Positions 1-8,576 are shown, counted from the first letter of the stretch. The stretch is 41,526 nt of DNA from CAYRSS01 sp964426945 (GCA_964426945.1 CAYRSS010000036.1:1-41526), one strand, 5' to 3'. Notes: generated by a model from the letters alone, not told the origin. Made by a program: numbers and translations.

Positions 1-69
1 GGGACAGCGGCTGTCCCTGGAGGGACAACCAGTGTCCCTGGAGGGACATCACGTGTCCCCGCAGGGACA
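1..69. repeat. Tandem 21-bp palindromic repeat
   Basis: Three full units at 1-21, 22-42 and 43-63, then the start of a fourth. Each unit is GGGACA, five variable bases, TGTCCC, then a TGGA or CGCA linker. The two arms are perfect inverted complements in the first three units. The period of 21 keeps the minus-strand frame, so the array encodes repeated xxVPPGT heptads in the gene above. The array may continue beyond the left edge. Confidence 0.85.
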
Positions 70-827
70 TCTGCCCCCCCAGACCCACGGCCGGGATCCG
101 GTTGAGCAGTGGCCGGCTCCAGGCGTTCGTCGGCCGCTGACAATCCGGCTTTCCGGTCCGGATCGCGGTCATGCGAGACGACCTTCAGTCCCGCTGCAAA
201 GGCGTATCCCTCGAGCACGCTCACGACGACTTGCTTCCCATTCGCTTGAATGCCGTGCTTCTCTAGTATCGAACCAATCTTCCCGCGGAGCTTCCACACG
301 GCCAAGGTGACCGCTGCATCCTTAACTTGTACCGGCACGAACTTCTTCGCCAGATCCCCTGTCTTCACTGCTACGCTTGTTTTTGACTCGTGAGCCTGGC
401 GGAGGGCCTGCAGAATCACCCAGTTATTGCCCCGCGCACTGGCCAGCGCAAGAGTTTCGCCCAGCAGCCCGATCCGATCCGGCCAGAATTCGAGTGGGCA
501 GTCCGCGAGGGTTCGTGCCTCCGATGGGCCAGGATGCGCGGCCACGGGCGGGGCCGTGGTCGTCGCCTGAAGACCAGCGGCGGGAACACCCTCGTTCTGG
601 AGATTCCGATTGTACTCGGCGGTGAACCGCAACTTGTTGCGCCAGGCCGTCTCCGCCTCGAGCTTGGCCTTCAGCGCCTGGTCACCCCTCGCCGCTTTCT
701 GCATTTCCGAGAAGGAGCGGTATCCCCTGTGCGTCTTCAGCCACGTTTCCAGGGCGATGAGTTCCTCCAGGCTGATGCGCAGGGGTTGATCCCCACTCGC
801 TCGGATTCGGTCGAACAGCTCCTCCAT
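1..827 (-). CDS. Unknown protein, C-terminus cut by window edge, last gene of restriction/TIR cassette
   Basis: An open frame runs leftwards from the ATG at 827 to the window edge with no stop, giving about 275 residues. The ATG has a GGGAGG ribosome site 9 nt upstream, and an in-frame TGA lies just before it, so this start is well fixed. It begins 41 nt after the helicase stop, which places it in the same operon. The N-terminal 60 residues look alpha-helical and charged (MEELFDRIRAS, LEELIALETWLKTHRGYRSF). A second block around residues 155-215 (KDAAVTLAVWKLRGKIGSIL, then a GY-containing strand) could be a winged helix; that is a guess from pattern only. The visible end is Pro/Gly rich with heptads of the form xxVPPGT. 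I do not recognise the family. Its position suggests an accessory part of the defence cassette. Confidence 0.75.
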   Translation of the reverse strand, partial: MEELFDRIRASGDQPLRISLEELIALETWLKTHRGYRSFSEMQKAARGDQALKAKLEAETAWRNKLRFTAEYNRNLQNEGVPAAGLQATTTAPPVAAHPGPSEARTLADCPLEFWPDRIGLLGETLALASARGNNWVILQALRQAHESKTSVAVKTGDLAKKFVPVQVKDAAVTLAVWKLRGKIGSILEKHGIQANGKQVVVSVLEGYAFAAGLKVVSHDRDPDRKAGLSAADERLEPATAQPDPGRGSGGADVPAGTRDVPPGTLVVPPGTAAV

Positions 828-868
828 CTGCGTACGCCTCCCGACAGGCGGCTCTCCTCACCGCCCGC

Positions 869-3800
869 TCAGGCTCCGCGCCCGGTGCGGGCCAGATGCG
901 CCAGCTCGCGCTCGAGCACTTGAACATCCCGGCAAACGTGGAAGATCCACGAACCGTGCTCGCGGGCATTCCCCACCGCGGTGACCCATCGCCTCGCAGC
1001 ATCGTGCTTCGCACGGGTCTGCGCGTCCTCGAATCCCTTGATCTCGAGCATCACGACCACGCCGGTCTTCAGCCGCACGAGAAAATCAGGCTCGTAATGG
1101 TGATCCACGCCCTGAAACTCGTAGGGGATCACCAGCCCCAGATGGTCGTTGCGGGCGTAGCACTCGACCTCGTCGCTGGCTTCCAGGCGGAACGCGGCCG
1201 TCGACTCCCAGGCCTGCGTATCGAGCACGACCAGGTTGAGATGGCTCTTCTGCGTCCCATGACAGCCGCGGACGGTGATGAAGTCCACCTCGGCCGTGGT
1301 ACCGAACGGCTTGTAGCGGTTGAGCACCGGCAGCAGCGGCGGCTCGCCTTCTGAGTCGTCGGGCTGAATCTGGCTGGCCAGCGCCTCCACCAGCCGCTGC
1401 ACGTACTTCTGCAGGCCCAGCTCGCACGGGTGGGCGTCGCGGAAGTCGATCTTGCGACCGGCGAACTGCGCGACGAATCGGTAAACCTGCGGGAACAACT
1501 GGTGCCTTGATCGGAGGCCGAGCACTCGCGCTTTGGCCGTGTCGGCGCTCGCAGAGCCGGCGGAGATCCGACTGACCACCAATTGTGCGATCTGAAACTG
1601 GATCGCCTGGAGGTGCGTCGAGCCGTAGTACGCGTCCCGATCCTGCTCCTCGAATCCGAATGGTGCCGTCTGCGACGGCCGGCCCTCCTGGTAGCCGACG
1701 GTCGGAAGGAGGAACGTCGCCGTCGGCTCACGGTTCGGCTCGATGACCATCGGGTCCATCGCGTCGATGTCGCACTTGATTGCGTTGCGTTGTAGCGCGA
1801 AGGCGTAGCCCTCGACGACCGGAAAGCGGATCTCGAAGTGCGCCCGCTCGGGCATGGCCTTGACGTGGTTCTTGGGCCGGTCGTCATCCTCCTTCGCCTT
1901 GACCGGCCGACCCTTGAACGGCACGACCGTGAACGGGATGCCGTATACGTCGACGTATTCTTCCACCAGCAACCCCGTCTCCGGGTCAGGCGTGTAGTCC
2001 ATTCGCCGCAGCCCGCGGCCGACGACCTGCTCGCAGAGTAGCTGGCTCTTGAAGGCGCGCAGGCCCAGGATATGCGTCACCGTGTTGGCGTCCCATCCCT
2101 CCGTCAGCATCGAGACAGACACGACGCAGCGGACATGTTCGCCCGGCTCGCCGCGCTTCCCGATGGTGGACACCACGCGACGCAGCTCCTCGATCTCGTC
2201 AAGGTCGGAGTAGATCTGGATCGTGTACTGCCGCTCCGCCGTGTTCTGAAAGTACTCGGGGAAGACGGCCCCGTGGCCGTACGACACGCGCGGCTTCGGC
2301 TTCGCGCCGCGGCCCTTCGGCGCCGGCGCTGCCTCCTCGTTGCCGTCCTCGGCCTCAACGACCGCAAGGTCCTCTTCGGTCACAGCCGCCACGATCTCTT
2401 CGCCGCTGATCTTCCGATAGAACAGCTCGGCGATGTCCATGTTGTCGCAGACGACGATGAGAACCGGCGGCACCTGGACCTGCCCCGGGCGGGCCTCCTG
2501 GATCTGCCTGAACCGCTCGACCCACTGCGCGGCGAGTTGCACCAGCGCCGGCTGGGCCTCGCGGTAGATGGCCTCGGGCTTCGGCCTGCGGCTCTTGCCG
2601 GGCAGGAACTCCGCCGGCTGAAGGTTCGCCTTGGATGTCTCCCACAGGCGGAAGTACTTCGGCTCCGGCCGGCCGGTGGTATCGCTGACGGGAAGACGCG
2701 GGATCTTCACGATGCCGCTTTCGATGGCGTCCACCAGGCCGAAGTCGCTGACCAGCCACGGGAATGGCCTGCCCTCGGTGTGGCCGCTGCCCTTGATGTA
2801 GAAGGGCGTCGCAGACAGGTCCACGCACAGGGCGATGCCCGGCCGCTCTGCGAGGCCCGCGCCGTTGATCTTGTCCAGGCCTTCGATCCAGACCGTCGCC
2901 TCCTCGCGATCGGCCTGCGCCGCCTTGGCCTCGTCGCGTTCGAGCTTTTCCTCAAGCGGCGCCGGGCGATAGCAGTGATGGGCCTCGTCGTTGAGGACCA
3001 TGATCGGCATGCGATCGTACAGGTCGCCAAGAATGCGGCGGGCGAACGCTTCCGGTGTCTCCGCGCCCTTGTTCACCACCGTGTAGCTCTTGCCGCCCTC
3101 CGTGTGCTCCGACTCGGGGGCAAACTTGTGCCAGTTGGAGACCAGCACCTTGCCGTTCTGCATCAGCGGCCGGAGCTTCAGGGGTACGATGTCGAACGCG
3201 GCGTAGTAGTTGTCCGGCCGCTCCGGGCGCAGGACCTGCAGGCGCTCGTTGATGGTCAGGTTCGGGCAGCAGACGAGCACCGCGTTGGGGAAGCGCTCGT
3301 CGCCCGGATTGCGGCCGCGGTTGCAGAACGCCCAGACGATGAGCATCGACATGACCACGGTCTTGCCCGATCCGGTGGCCATCTTGCAGCCGAAGCGGGC
3401 CAGCGGCAGCGTGCCGGGATTGGGCGAGGCGTCGACCAACCTGGATAATTCAGCCGGCAGAAACTGCGGCGTGAAGCGTGGCCGCCGGCCGCTGCGGAGG
3501 ACTTCCGCCAGGTAGACGACCGTCTCGACGGCCTCGCGCTGGCAGTAGAACAGCCGCCGAGCCCGATCGGGCGACGCCCAGTAGCGCAGCAGCTCGCGCG
3601 TGATCGGCGTCACACCTTCGTAGGTGCCTTCCCGCCATCGGGCGACGTCCTCGCGAAGCTGGTTGACGAGGATGAGGTCGTCCTGGCCTTCCTCCAGTTC
3701 CAGCACCTGCTGGCCGGCGGCCTGCTCCTTGGTCTTGTACCAGTAGCGGGCCGGCCGGCGCCCGGCCATCTTCGTTGCCTCGCCCGTGGCGCGGTCGTAC

Positions 3801-3898
3801 TGCCAGTGCAGCGACGGGGCGTCGTAGGGGTTGCAGAGGATCGGCCGCTCGACTGGCTGAACCGGTCTATCCGAGATCCTCGCTGTAGGAGCAGTCAT
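869..3898 (-). CDS. SF2 helicase-nuclease, type III restriction Res-like subunit
   Basis: A 1009-aa DEAD/DEAH-family translocase fused to a nuclease. Visible motifs in order are Walker A MATGSGKT (about residues 173-180), Walker B DEAH (304-307), motif III SATPF (362-366) and motif VI QVVGRGLRRM. Near the C-terminus is a PD-(D/E)XK-type core, YEPDFLVR followed by MLEIKG, expected to cut DNA. This layout matches the large Res-like proteins found beside Mod methyltransferases (I associate it with the BPTD_3080-type restriction endonucleases; the family name is from memory). It would load on unmodified DNA, move by ATP hydrolysis and cleave. The start is ATG at 3898. It follows the TIR gene by about 32 bp and precedes the edge gene by 41 bp, consistent with one operon. 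The frame is intact with all key motifs present. Confidence 0.9.
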   Translation of the reverse strand: MTAPTARISDRPVQPVERPILCNPYDAPSLHWQYDRATGEATKMAGRRPARYWYKTKEQAAGQQVLELEEGQDDLILVNQLREDVARWREGTYEGVTPITRELLRYWASPDRARRLFYCQREAVETVVYLAEVLRSGRRPRFTPQFLPAELSRLVDASPNPGTLPLARFGCKMATGSGKTVVMSMLIVWAFCNRGRNPGDERFPNAVLVCCPNLTINERLQVLRPERPDNYYAAFDIVPLKLRPLMQNGKVLVSNWHKFAPESEHTEGGKSYTVVNKGAETPEAFARRILGDLYDRMPIMVLNDEAHHCYRPAPLEEKLERDEAKAAQADREEATVWIEGLDKINGAGLAERPGIALCVDLSATPFYIKGSGHTEGRPFPWLVSDFGLVDAIESGIVKIPRLPVSDTTGRPEPKYFRLWETSKANLQPAEFLPGKSRRPKPEAIYREAQPALVQLAAQWVERFRQIQEARPGQVQVPPVLIVVCDNMDIAELFYRKISGEEIVAAVTEEDLAVVEAEDGNEEAAPAPKGRGAKPKPRVSYGHGAVFPEYFQNTAERQYTIQIYSDLDEIEELRRVVSTIGKRGEPGEHVRCVVSVSMLTEGWDANTVTHILGLRAFKSQLLCEQVVGRGLRRMDYTPDPETGLLVEEYVDVYGIPFTVVPFKGRPVKAKEDDDRPKNHVKAMPERAHFEIRFPVVEGYAFALQRNAIKCDIDAMDPMVIEPNREPTATFLLPTVGYQEGRPSQTAPFGFEEQDRDAYYGSTHLQAIQFQIAQLVVSRISAGSASADTAKARVLGLRSRHQLFPQVYRFVAQFAGRKIDFRDAHPCELGLQKYVQRLVEALASQIQPDDSEGEPPLLPVLNRYKPFGTTAEVDFITVRGCHGTQKSHLNLVVLDTQAWESTAAFRLEASDEVECYARNDHLGLVIPYEFQGVDHHYEPDFLVRLKTGVVVMLEIKGFEDAQTRAKHDAARRWVTAVGNAREHGSWIFHVCRDVQVLERELAHLARTGRGA

Positions 3899-3930
3899 CT
3901 ACCAACCTCTACCAAGATTCACCGATTCGA

Positions 3931-4683
3931 TTACGCTGATGCCCGCGAAACCTGTTCCGGTGTTAGCGAAATCCCGCACTTCTGGAGGCGCTCCGAAAGC
4001 TTGGGGACGGTTTCCTTCACATGGTCGTTGAAATTAATGTATATGACGCCGGAAATGTCTGAGGGTAACTCAACGAATCCCTTGATGAGGATCGCGACTC
4101 GTTCACGAGTCAGGGAGGAGAGTAGCATCCCCATCTCGAGGATGACGTTCTGCCTCGCGCGGGCCTTGACTTCTTTCTCTCCATCTTTCTTCGCATACCC
4201 CATGTCATCAGGGGTAAGCAGCACAATCCCGAAGTCCGATTGCCCTTCCTTGCCGATGTGCTGCTCCAGCGCCTCGATGATCGTTCGCCCGTCCCCTGCC
4301 GTGTTTGCGAGCACGAAAGGCTCAAGCCCCAACCGGTGCAGGACAAGTTCCAACTGTTCACGACTTGGCCCGTCGTGACCGTGGACAACAAAAATCTGTC
4401 GCCGGTGCGGGGTCGTCTGTTCTATAGTGGCAGTGCCAGGTTTGACCAGCTCTTCGATGGCGGAACAGACCAATCGCTCCAGATTCCCACGGGCGGGCTG
4501 GGGGCCTTGGAAGGTCAGTGTGCCGGTACCTGGCCACCAATTCAGGACGGCATCCTGCTCCGTCCGAAACTGCTTCTGGCCGCCTGCGACATCAGCCCAA
4601 GAACCTCTTACCCCGGTTTGACCAACCAGTGTCTCCATGCGTTCAAATGGGACTTTCAGCTTTAGTTGGCGCTTGCTTGCCAT
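3931..4683 (-). CDS. TIR-domain protein of Cap12/Pycsar-effector type (predicted NADase)
   Basis: 250 residues in two parts. Residues 1-90 form an N-terminal domain with FERMETLVGQ and LNWWPGTGTLTFQG, a beta-rich pattern that recalls TBP-fold/RNase HIII N-terminal substrate-binding domains (inference). Residues 95-235 are a TIR-like domain of the PF10137 kind: IFVVHGHD (97-104), GRTIIEALEQH (132-142), DFGIVLLTPDD (150-160) and ARQNVILEMGML (176-187). In this family the Glu after NVIL or NVVF, here E183, is the predicted catalytic residue for NAD+ cleavage. Proteins of this family act as effectors in anti-phage systems. The gene sits between the methyltransferase and helicase genes of a type III-like system on the same strand, about 40 bp after the 71-aa gene, so a joint role in phage defence is likely. 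Substrate and trigger are not shown by the sequence. Confidence 0.85.
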   Translation of the reverse strand: MASKRQLKLKVPFERMETLVGQTGVRGSWADVAGGQKQFRTEQDAVLNWWPGTGTLTFQGPQPARGNLERLVCSAIEELVKPGTATIEQTTPHRRQIFVVHGHDGPSREQLELVLHRLGLEPFVLANTAGDGRTIIEALEQHIGKEGQSDFGIVLLTPDDMGYAKKDGEKEVKARARQNVILEMGMLLSSLTRERVAILIKGFVELPSDISGVIYINFNDHVKETVPKLSERLQKCGISLTPEQVSRASA

Positions 4684-4722
4684 CGTACCGCATCCTGATC
4701 GAGTGTTCCTCGGCAGCGTGAC

Positions 4723-4938
4723 CTAGGATTCCTTCTTCCCCTTGGTTTCAGCGAAAGTCGCAAGTTGACTCCACGTCAATCGGAACCCATAGGTGAAATC
4801 GCGCGGGACCCATAGTACGCCACCTTGACTCACACGCAGTTCGCCGAATTTTGCACCGTCCTTCCGAACATCGAACTCGATGTCCTTGTACGCGAGTGGA
4901 CGAGGCGGGACCGCGAACTTCACTTCATGCTTGGGCAT
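4723..4938 (-). CDS. Small conserved protein between Mod and TIR genes
   Basis: 71 residues, start ATG at 4938, only about 10 nt after the methyltransferase stop, so probably translated from the same message. The sequence is mostly beta-like: MPKHEVKFAVPPRP, then IEFDVRKDGAKFGELRVSQG, then GVLWVPRDFTYGFRLTW. The KFGxLxVSxGGxxWxPRDxTYG pattern recalls a family of small proteins found in many bacteria, but I know of no assigned function. It has no signal peptide, membrane segment or cysteine. Being fixed between Mod and TIR it could be a regulator or adaptor of the cassette, or just a passenger. Confidence 0.75.
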   Translation of the reverse strand: MPKHEVKFAVPPRPLAYKDIEFDVRKDGAKFGELRVSQGGVLWVPRDFTYGFRLTWSQLATFAETKGKKES

Positions 4939-4948
4939 ACTTGTCTCC

Positions 4949-7900
4949 TCAGAGTTTCAGCACACTCATCACCTCATTCCCCCGCGGGTCAATCACCTTC
5001 ACCGCTACGCAGCGGTGCGTCCCTGCGGGGAAGGGCAGGCTCGTCGTGCCGCTGAAGGCCTCGAAACGCTCCGCATCGATCGGGCCGTCTTTGCCGTTCA
5101 GGGCCCGGGCCAGCTTGTCCCAGGCGGAGCGGTCGGGGAAGAACGCCTGCGTGATGCAGAACGTCCGGCCGTCGTAGTCGCTGTCGAGCAGCCACGCGGC
5201 CACCTTGTCGGCCCCCGTGCTCACGACTTCGTCGGTGACGGGGTTGTAGACGTCGACGCCTTCCATGGTCACGGTGTACTCGCCCTCGGGCGGCTCGCCG
5301 GCGGCGATGTCGCCGGTCGAACCCTTGGGCCCGGGCCCGCGGACGGTCACCCGCGGCAGGCCGAAGACGGTGAAGAGCTGCGCCGAACCCGGCTGCGGCG
5401 ACTCCTTGAGCAGGCCGTTCATTCCGGGGTTCACGTCCGGGCGGATGTGGGCGAAGTGGACGCGGACCTGCCCGCCGCCGCGGCGGGAGACGGCGCCGTC
5501 CGTCTCGCTGACGATGCCCGTCGCAGCGCCGTCGAAGCTGAAGCCGGCGATGACGAGGTCGTCGTATCCGGCGCGGGCGGCTGATCGGATCGCCTCCTCG
5601 GCCATCTTGGCCGTGACCGGCCCGTACTGCGGCCCGATCACCACCGCCACGTTGTTCGGTCCATCCTCTTCAGCCTCCGCCTGCGAGGATGAAGCTGACG
5701 CGGCCGGCGTCCAGCGGCCCTCGGCGTGGAACCCGCTCGCTCTGCCCGACTCGAACAGCGGCTCCAGCCGGGTCCAGCGCATCTGCTTGTTGTTCAGGAA
5801 CCGCACGCCATCGGCGCGGAGGTAGCGGAGCATGGTGTCGAGGTACGCCGTGACGTTGGCCACTTCCAGCTCGCCGCGCGGCTCGACGACGCGGAGAGTG
5901 CGCGGCTCAAACCCCTGGGGCAACGCGCTCGGTGCACCGGCGAAGAGCCCCTCCCGCGTGGCACGGGCATCCTGCCCGTGATCCCCAGATGCGGTTCGGA
6001 CATCCTGCCCGCGACCCCCAGGTGTGGCATGGGCATCTTGCCCACGAGGGCCGGTTGTGGTCCGGGCATCCTGCGTGGGAGTCTCGGGCTGGAAGCCCGA
6101 GCCACCGGTGTACCCGTCAATATTGTCGCCGAGCGTCATCTCCGGCGGCTGGACGGCCTCGACGGTGAAGGGGCCGGTCACGCGGGTCACGCCGCGGACG
6201 ACTTCCGGCTGGTCGACCAGCTCCTCGTGCTCGGCCGTGGCCGCGATGCAGGCGTTGACTTCGTCCATCTTCGCCCGCCAGGCCTTGCGATAGGCGGTGA
6301 CGGCCTCCTGCAGCGGCTTGGGCCAGTCGGGATCGGTGTCGAAGGGAACCTCCCAGTGATACCACTGCTTCGAATCGAGATCGACGGTGTAGCGCGACGG
6401 CCGTTTCGCCTTGACCGCGGCGGCGTGTTCGCCGCGGGCATCGTCGCGGTTGTCGGGCGGCATAAGCCAACGGCGGCGGTCGGCGTCGGTGACGGCCCGC
6501 TTGCCCTCCTCGCGCTGTCTGCGGGCCAGCTTGCTGGCCAGCAGCGCCCGGAGGTCGGGCGAAACCTGCCCCAGGGCCTTGTTACAGGCCGCAAGGGCCG
6601 CGTCCAGCAGCGGCTCGTGCTTCGCGAAGATCGGGTCGAGCGCGGTGTTCTGCGCGATGCTCTTGAGCGTGATGTGCGGAACGCTCTTGTAGAGGAACCC
6701 GCGCGATGGGCTCGCACTCCCTCCCTCTTCTAGTAGGGGAAGGCCGGGGGTGGGGGTATCCGCTGTTGCCTGTTGCCCGTTGCCCGTTGCCTTGACTCGG
6801 TAGTAGTCAAACTTCGCCGTCAGCAACCGCTGCCGGGCGATGGCGACGGCCACGCGGCTGGTATCCACGGTGATCCACCGCCGGCCCCACTGCTCGGCGA
6901 CGTACGCGGTCGTGCCGCTGCCGCAGGTCGGGTCGAGGACGAGGTCGCCGGGGTCGGTGGTCATATGTATACAACGAGCGACGGCCTTGGTTCCGCTTTG
7001 AACCACGTAGAGCTTTTCGTCGGTGAAGTTTCCCGTACTCGTGTCGTCCCAGAGTTTAGTAACTGGTATCGCCGGGAAGTCCTCAATGCGACGAATGTAC
7101 TGGAGACTATTCTCGGCCTTGTGAAGCCGATCTGCCTCTTTGAGGCGTGCGAGCCCCGCAGGGTTTGTCTTCCATCGCTGTGCGTATTCCCTACCATCGA
7201 ATTCGAACCGGACGGCCGGGTTAGGCGTCGAGGTGATGTTATCCGGCTTATAAACAGACGCGCCGAGTGGAAGCGTTCCCGACTCACGCTCCGTCCTTGT
7301 CATTCCGCGGCGCTGTCCATTGCTTAGGTCCAGCCAGCCGTAATTTGTCGCGGTGCCGAGTTCGATATTCTTGTCACGGAAGACTGGGTAGTACTTCGCC
7401 TTTGCCGTATCGCGGGCGTACCAAAGCAGCACATCGAACTGGTCAGGTAGAAAGGCCTTCGTCAGCCCGCTCGTCTTCACATAAGCGATCTCTCCGCAAA
7501 AGTGGTCGGCTCCGAACACCTCATCCAGAAGGGACCGCACGCGGTGAACATTCTCATCACTGATCTGCACGAAGATGCTGCCCGTATCCGCCAGCAACTC
7601 CTTCGCTACGATCAGCCGGTCGCGCAGGTACGACAGGTACGAGTGGATGCCCAAGTGCCACGTATCGCGGTACGCCCGGACCATCTCCGGCTCACGGGTC
7701 AGATCGCTCTCCTTGTCCTTCACATCGCGCCGGCCGACTTCGGGCTGGAAGTTGCTGGCGAACTTGATGCCGTACGGCGGGTCCATGTAGATCATCTGGA
7801 CCTTGCCGGCCAGGTCCTCGCGGCGTGCGAGGCTCGACATGACCTGCAGGCTGTCGCCGAGGATCAGGCGGTTGGCCCAGTCCACATCGTGGCGGTAGAA

Positions 7901-8437
7901 CTGAACGGCCTCCTGATACTCCTGCTGCGGATCAGCGAAGAGCGAACGCTGCACGTCCTGCCGGGCCGCGACCTTCAGGATCGCCTGGGCGCTGACCCGC
8001 TCGTGAATGTGCAGAGCGACGGGATCGACCTCGAAGCTCTTCCGCTCGCGTTTGCCGGTCCACTCCAGCCACGGCTCGGCCGCCACGCGGGCGTGGGCCG
8101 CCTCGTGAACGATGCCCTGCAGCTCGGTCGTCTCGGCCGGGGAGAGGGGCCGCTGCTCCGCCTGGCGAAGCAAGTCCACCACCCGTGCGGCCGCGGCGTC
8201 GGACAGCCGCGTCTCCGGCCCGTCCGCCCGGCCGGTCTGGTCGAACCGGAGGACCGGCGGCAGGTGCGGGTTGTAGGCGTACTGAATCCTGGGGATGGCC
8301 GGGACCGTGCCCTCGGCCGCGATCTTGGCGGGCGGGTTGTTCTTCCGCCGGGCGTCGGTATGGCGATAGTCGCCAATGGGCGGCTCGCCCGCCGGCCGGG
8401 AGGCGGATGTCGAGCGTTTGGAGGTGCGCTTGGCCAA
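4949..8437 (-). CDS. Large beta-class site-specific DNA methyltransferase (type III Mod-like)
   Basis: About 1162 residues from a TTG start at 8437 (MAKRTSKRST...), which matches the usual N-terminus of this family as I recall it; an upstream ATG at 8509 would add 24 poorly conserved residues. The catalytic motif DPPYG (about residue 220) comes before the SAM-binding motif DPTCGSGTT (about 502-510), the order of beta-class N6-adenine/N4-cytosine enzymes. N-terminal and C-terminal parts flank this core; the C-terminal ~250 residues are typical of the large Mod proteins paired with the Res-like helicase downstream. It would mark self DNA and guide recognition. Two stretches look like in-frame insertions of repetitive DNA: about 5957-6100 (33-bp units) and about 6711-6791 (7-bp units). 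The reading frame survives both, and all motifs are intact. Confidence 0.9.
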   Translation of the reverse strand: MAKRTSKRSTSASRPAGEPPIGDYRHTDARRKNNPPAKIAAEGTVPAIPRIQYAYNPHLPPVLRFDQTGRADGPETRLSDAAAARVVDLLRQAEQRPLSPAETTELQGIVHEAAHARVAAEPWLEWTGKRERKSFEVDPVALHIHERVSAQAILKVAARQDVQRSLFADPQQEYQEAVQFYRHDVDWANRLILGDSLQVMSSLARREDLAGKVQMIYMDPPYGIKFASNFQPEVGRRDVKDKESDLTREPEMVRAYRDTWHLGIHSYLSYLRDRLIVAKELLADTGSIFVQISDENVHRVRSLLDEVFGADHFCGEIAYVKTSGLTKAFLPDQFDVLLWYARDTAKAKYYPVFRDKNIELGTATNYGWLDLSNGQRRGMTRTERESGTLPLGASVYKPDNITSTPNPAVRFEFDGREYAQRWKTNPAGLARLKEADRLHKAENSLQYIRRIEDFPAIPVTKLWDDTSTGNFTDEKLYVVQSGTKAVARCIHMTTDPGDLVLDPTCGSGTTAYVAEQWGRRWITVDTSRVAVAIARQRLLTAKFDYYRVKATGNGQQATADTPTPGLPLLEEGGSASPSRGFLYKSVPHITLKSIAQNTALDPIFAKHEPLLDAALAACNKALGQVSPDLRALLASKLARRQREEGKRAVTDADRRRWLMPPDNRDDARGEHAAAVKAKRPSRYTVDLDSKQWYHWEVPFDTDPDWPKPLQEAVTAYRKAWRAKMDEVNACIAATAEHEELVDQPEVVRGVTRVTGPFTVEAVQPPEMTLGDNIDGYTGGSGFQPETPTQDARTTTGPRGQDAHATPGGRGQDVRTASGDHGQDARATREGLFAGAPSALPQGFEPRTLRVVEPRGELEVANVTAYLDTMLRYLRADGVRFLNNKQMRWTRLEPLFESGRASGFHAEGRWTPAASASSSQAEAEEDGPNNVAVVIGPQYGPVTAKMAEEAIRSAARAGYDDLVIAGFSFDGAATGIVSETDGAVSRRGGGQVRVHFAHIRPDVNPGMNGLLKESPQPGSAQLFTVFGLPRVTVRGPGPKGSTGDIAAGEPPEGEYTVTMEGVDVYNPVTDEVVSTGADKVAAWLLDSDYDGRTFCITQAFFPDRSAWDKLARALNGKDGPIDAERFEAFSGTTSLPFPAGTHRCVAVKVIDPRGNEVMSVLKL
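5957..6100. repeat. 33-bp tandem repeat inside the methyltransferase gene
   Basis: The core GGCATCCTGCCC-like segment starts at 5966, 5999, 6032 and 6065, an exact 33-base spacing (11 codons), with divergence between units. On the coding strand the units read GQDARATREG, GQDVRTASGD, GQDAHATPGG and TQDARTTTGP. A related segment (TCGGGCTGGAAGCCCGAG) follows at about 6085-6102. Similar GQDARAT-coding palindromic repeats are scattered in planctomycete genomes (from general knowledge). Confidence 0.85.
6711..6791. repeat. Low-complexity insertion with 7-bp tandem repeats
   Basis: At 6764-6791 the plus strand repeats TGTTGCC/CGTTGCC four times. Just before it, 6716-6757 carries an element with CTCTTCTAGTAGGGGAAGGC followed by a G-rich run, of the kind seen as interspersed repeats in many genomes. 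Together they code for a Gly/Gln/Thr/Pro-rich loop between YRVKA and FLYKSVPHITL of the methyltransferase and look inserted. Confidence 0.65.
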
Positions 8438-8548
8438 GACGGGGCTCCACAGCAGGCTGACCCAGCGGCGGACGGGCCGACCGACACAAGCCGCCAAGCC
8501 GGGCAGCATAACCCGCGAATGAAACGGATCAAAGCGGCCGTGGGGGAC

Positions 8549-8576
8549 AATATGGGGGGATGCACGAATCTGTCAC
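8549..8576 (-). promoter_or_regulatory. Weak candidate promoter of the restriction/TIR operon
   Basis: Reading leftwards: GTGACA (8576-8571), 16 bases, CATATT (8554-8549). It lies about 40 nt upstream of the first possible ATG (8509) and 112 nt upstream of the preferred TTG start (8437). The match to the sigma-70 consensus is only moderate. Confidence 0.3.

Noticed and set aside
1..69. CRISPR-like appearance of the 21-bp repeats
   Set aside because: Units are only 21 bp with 5-bp variable parts, lie inside an open frame, and no cas gene is near.
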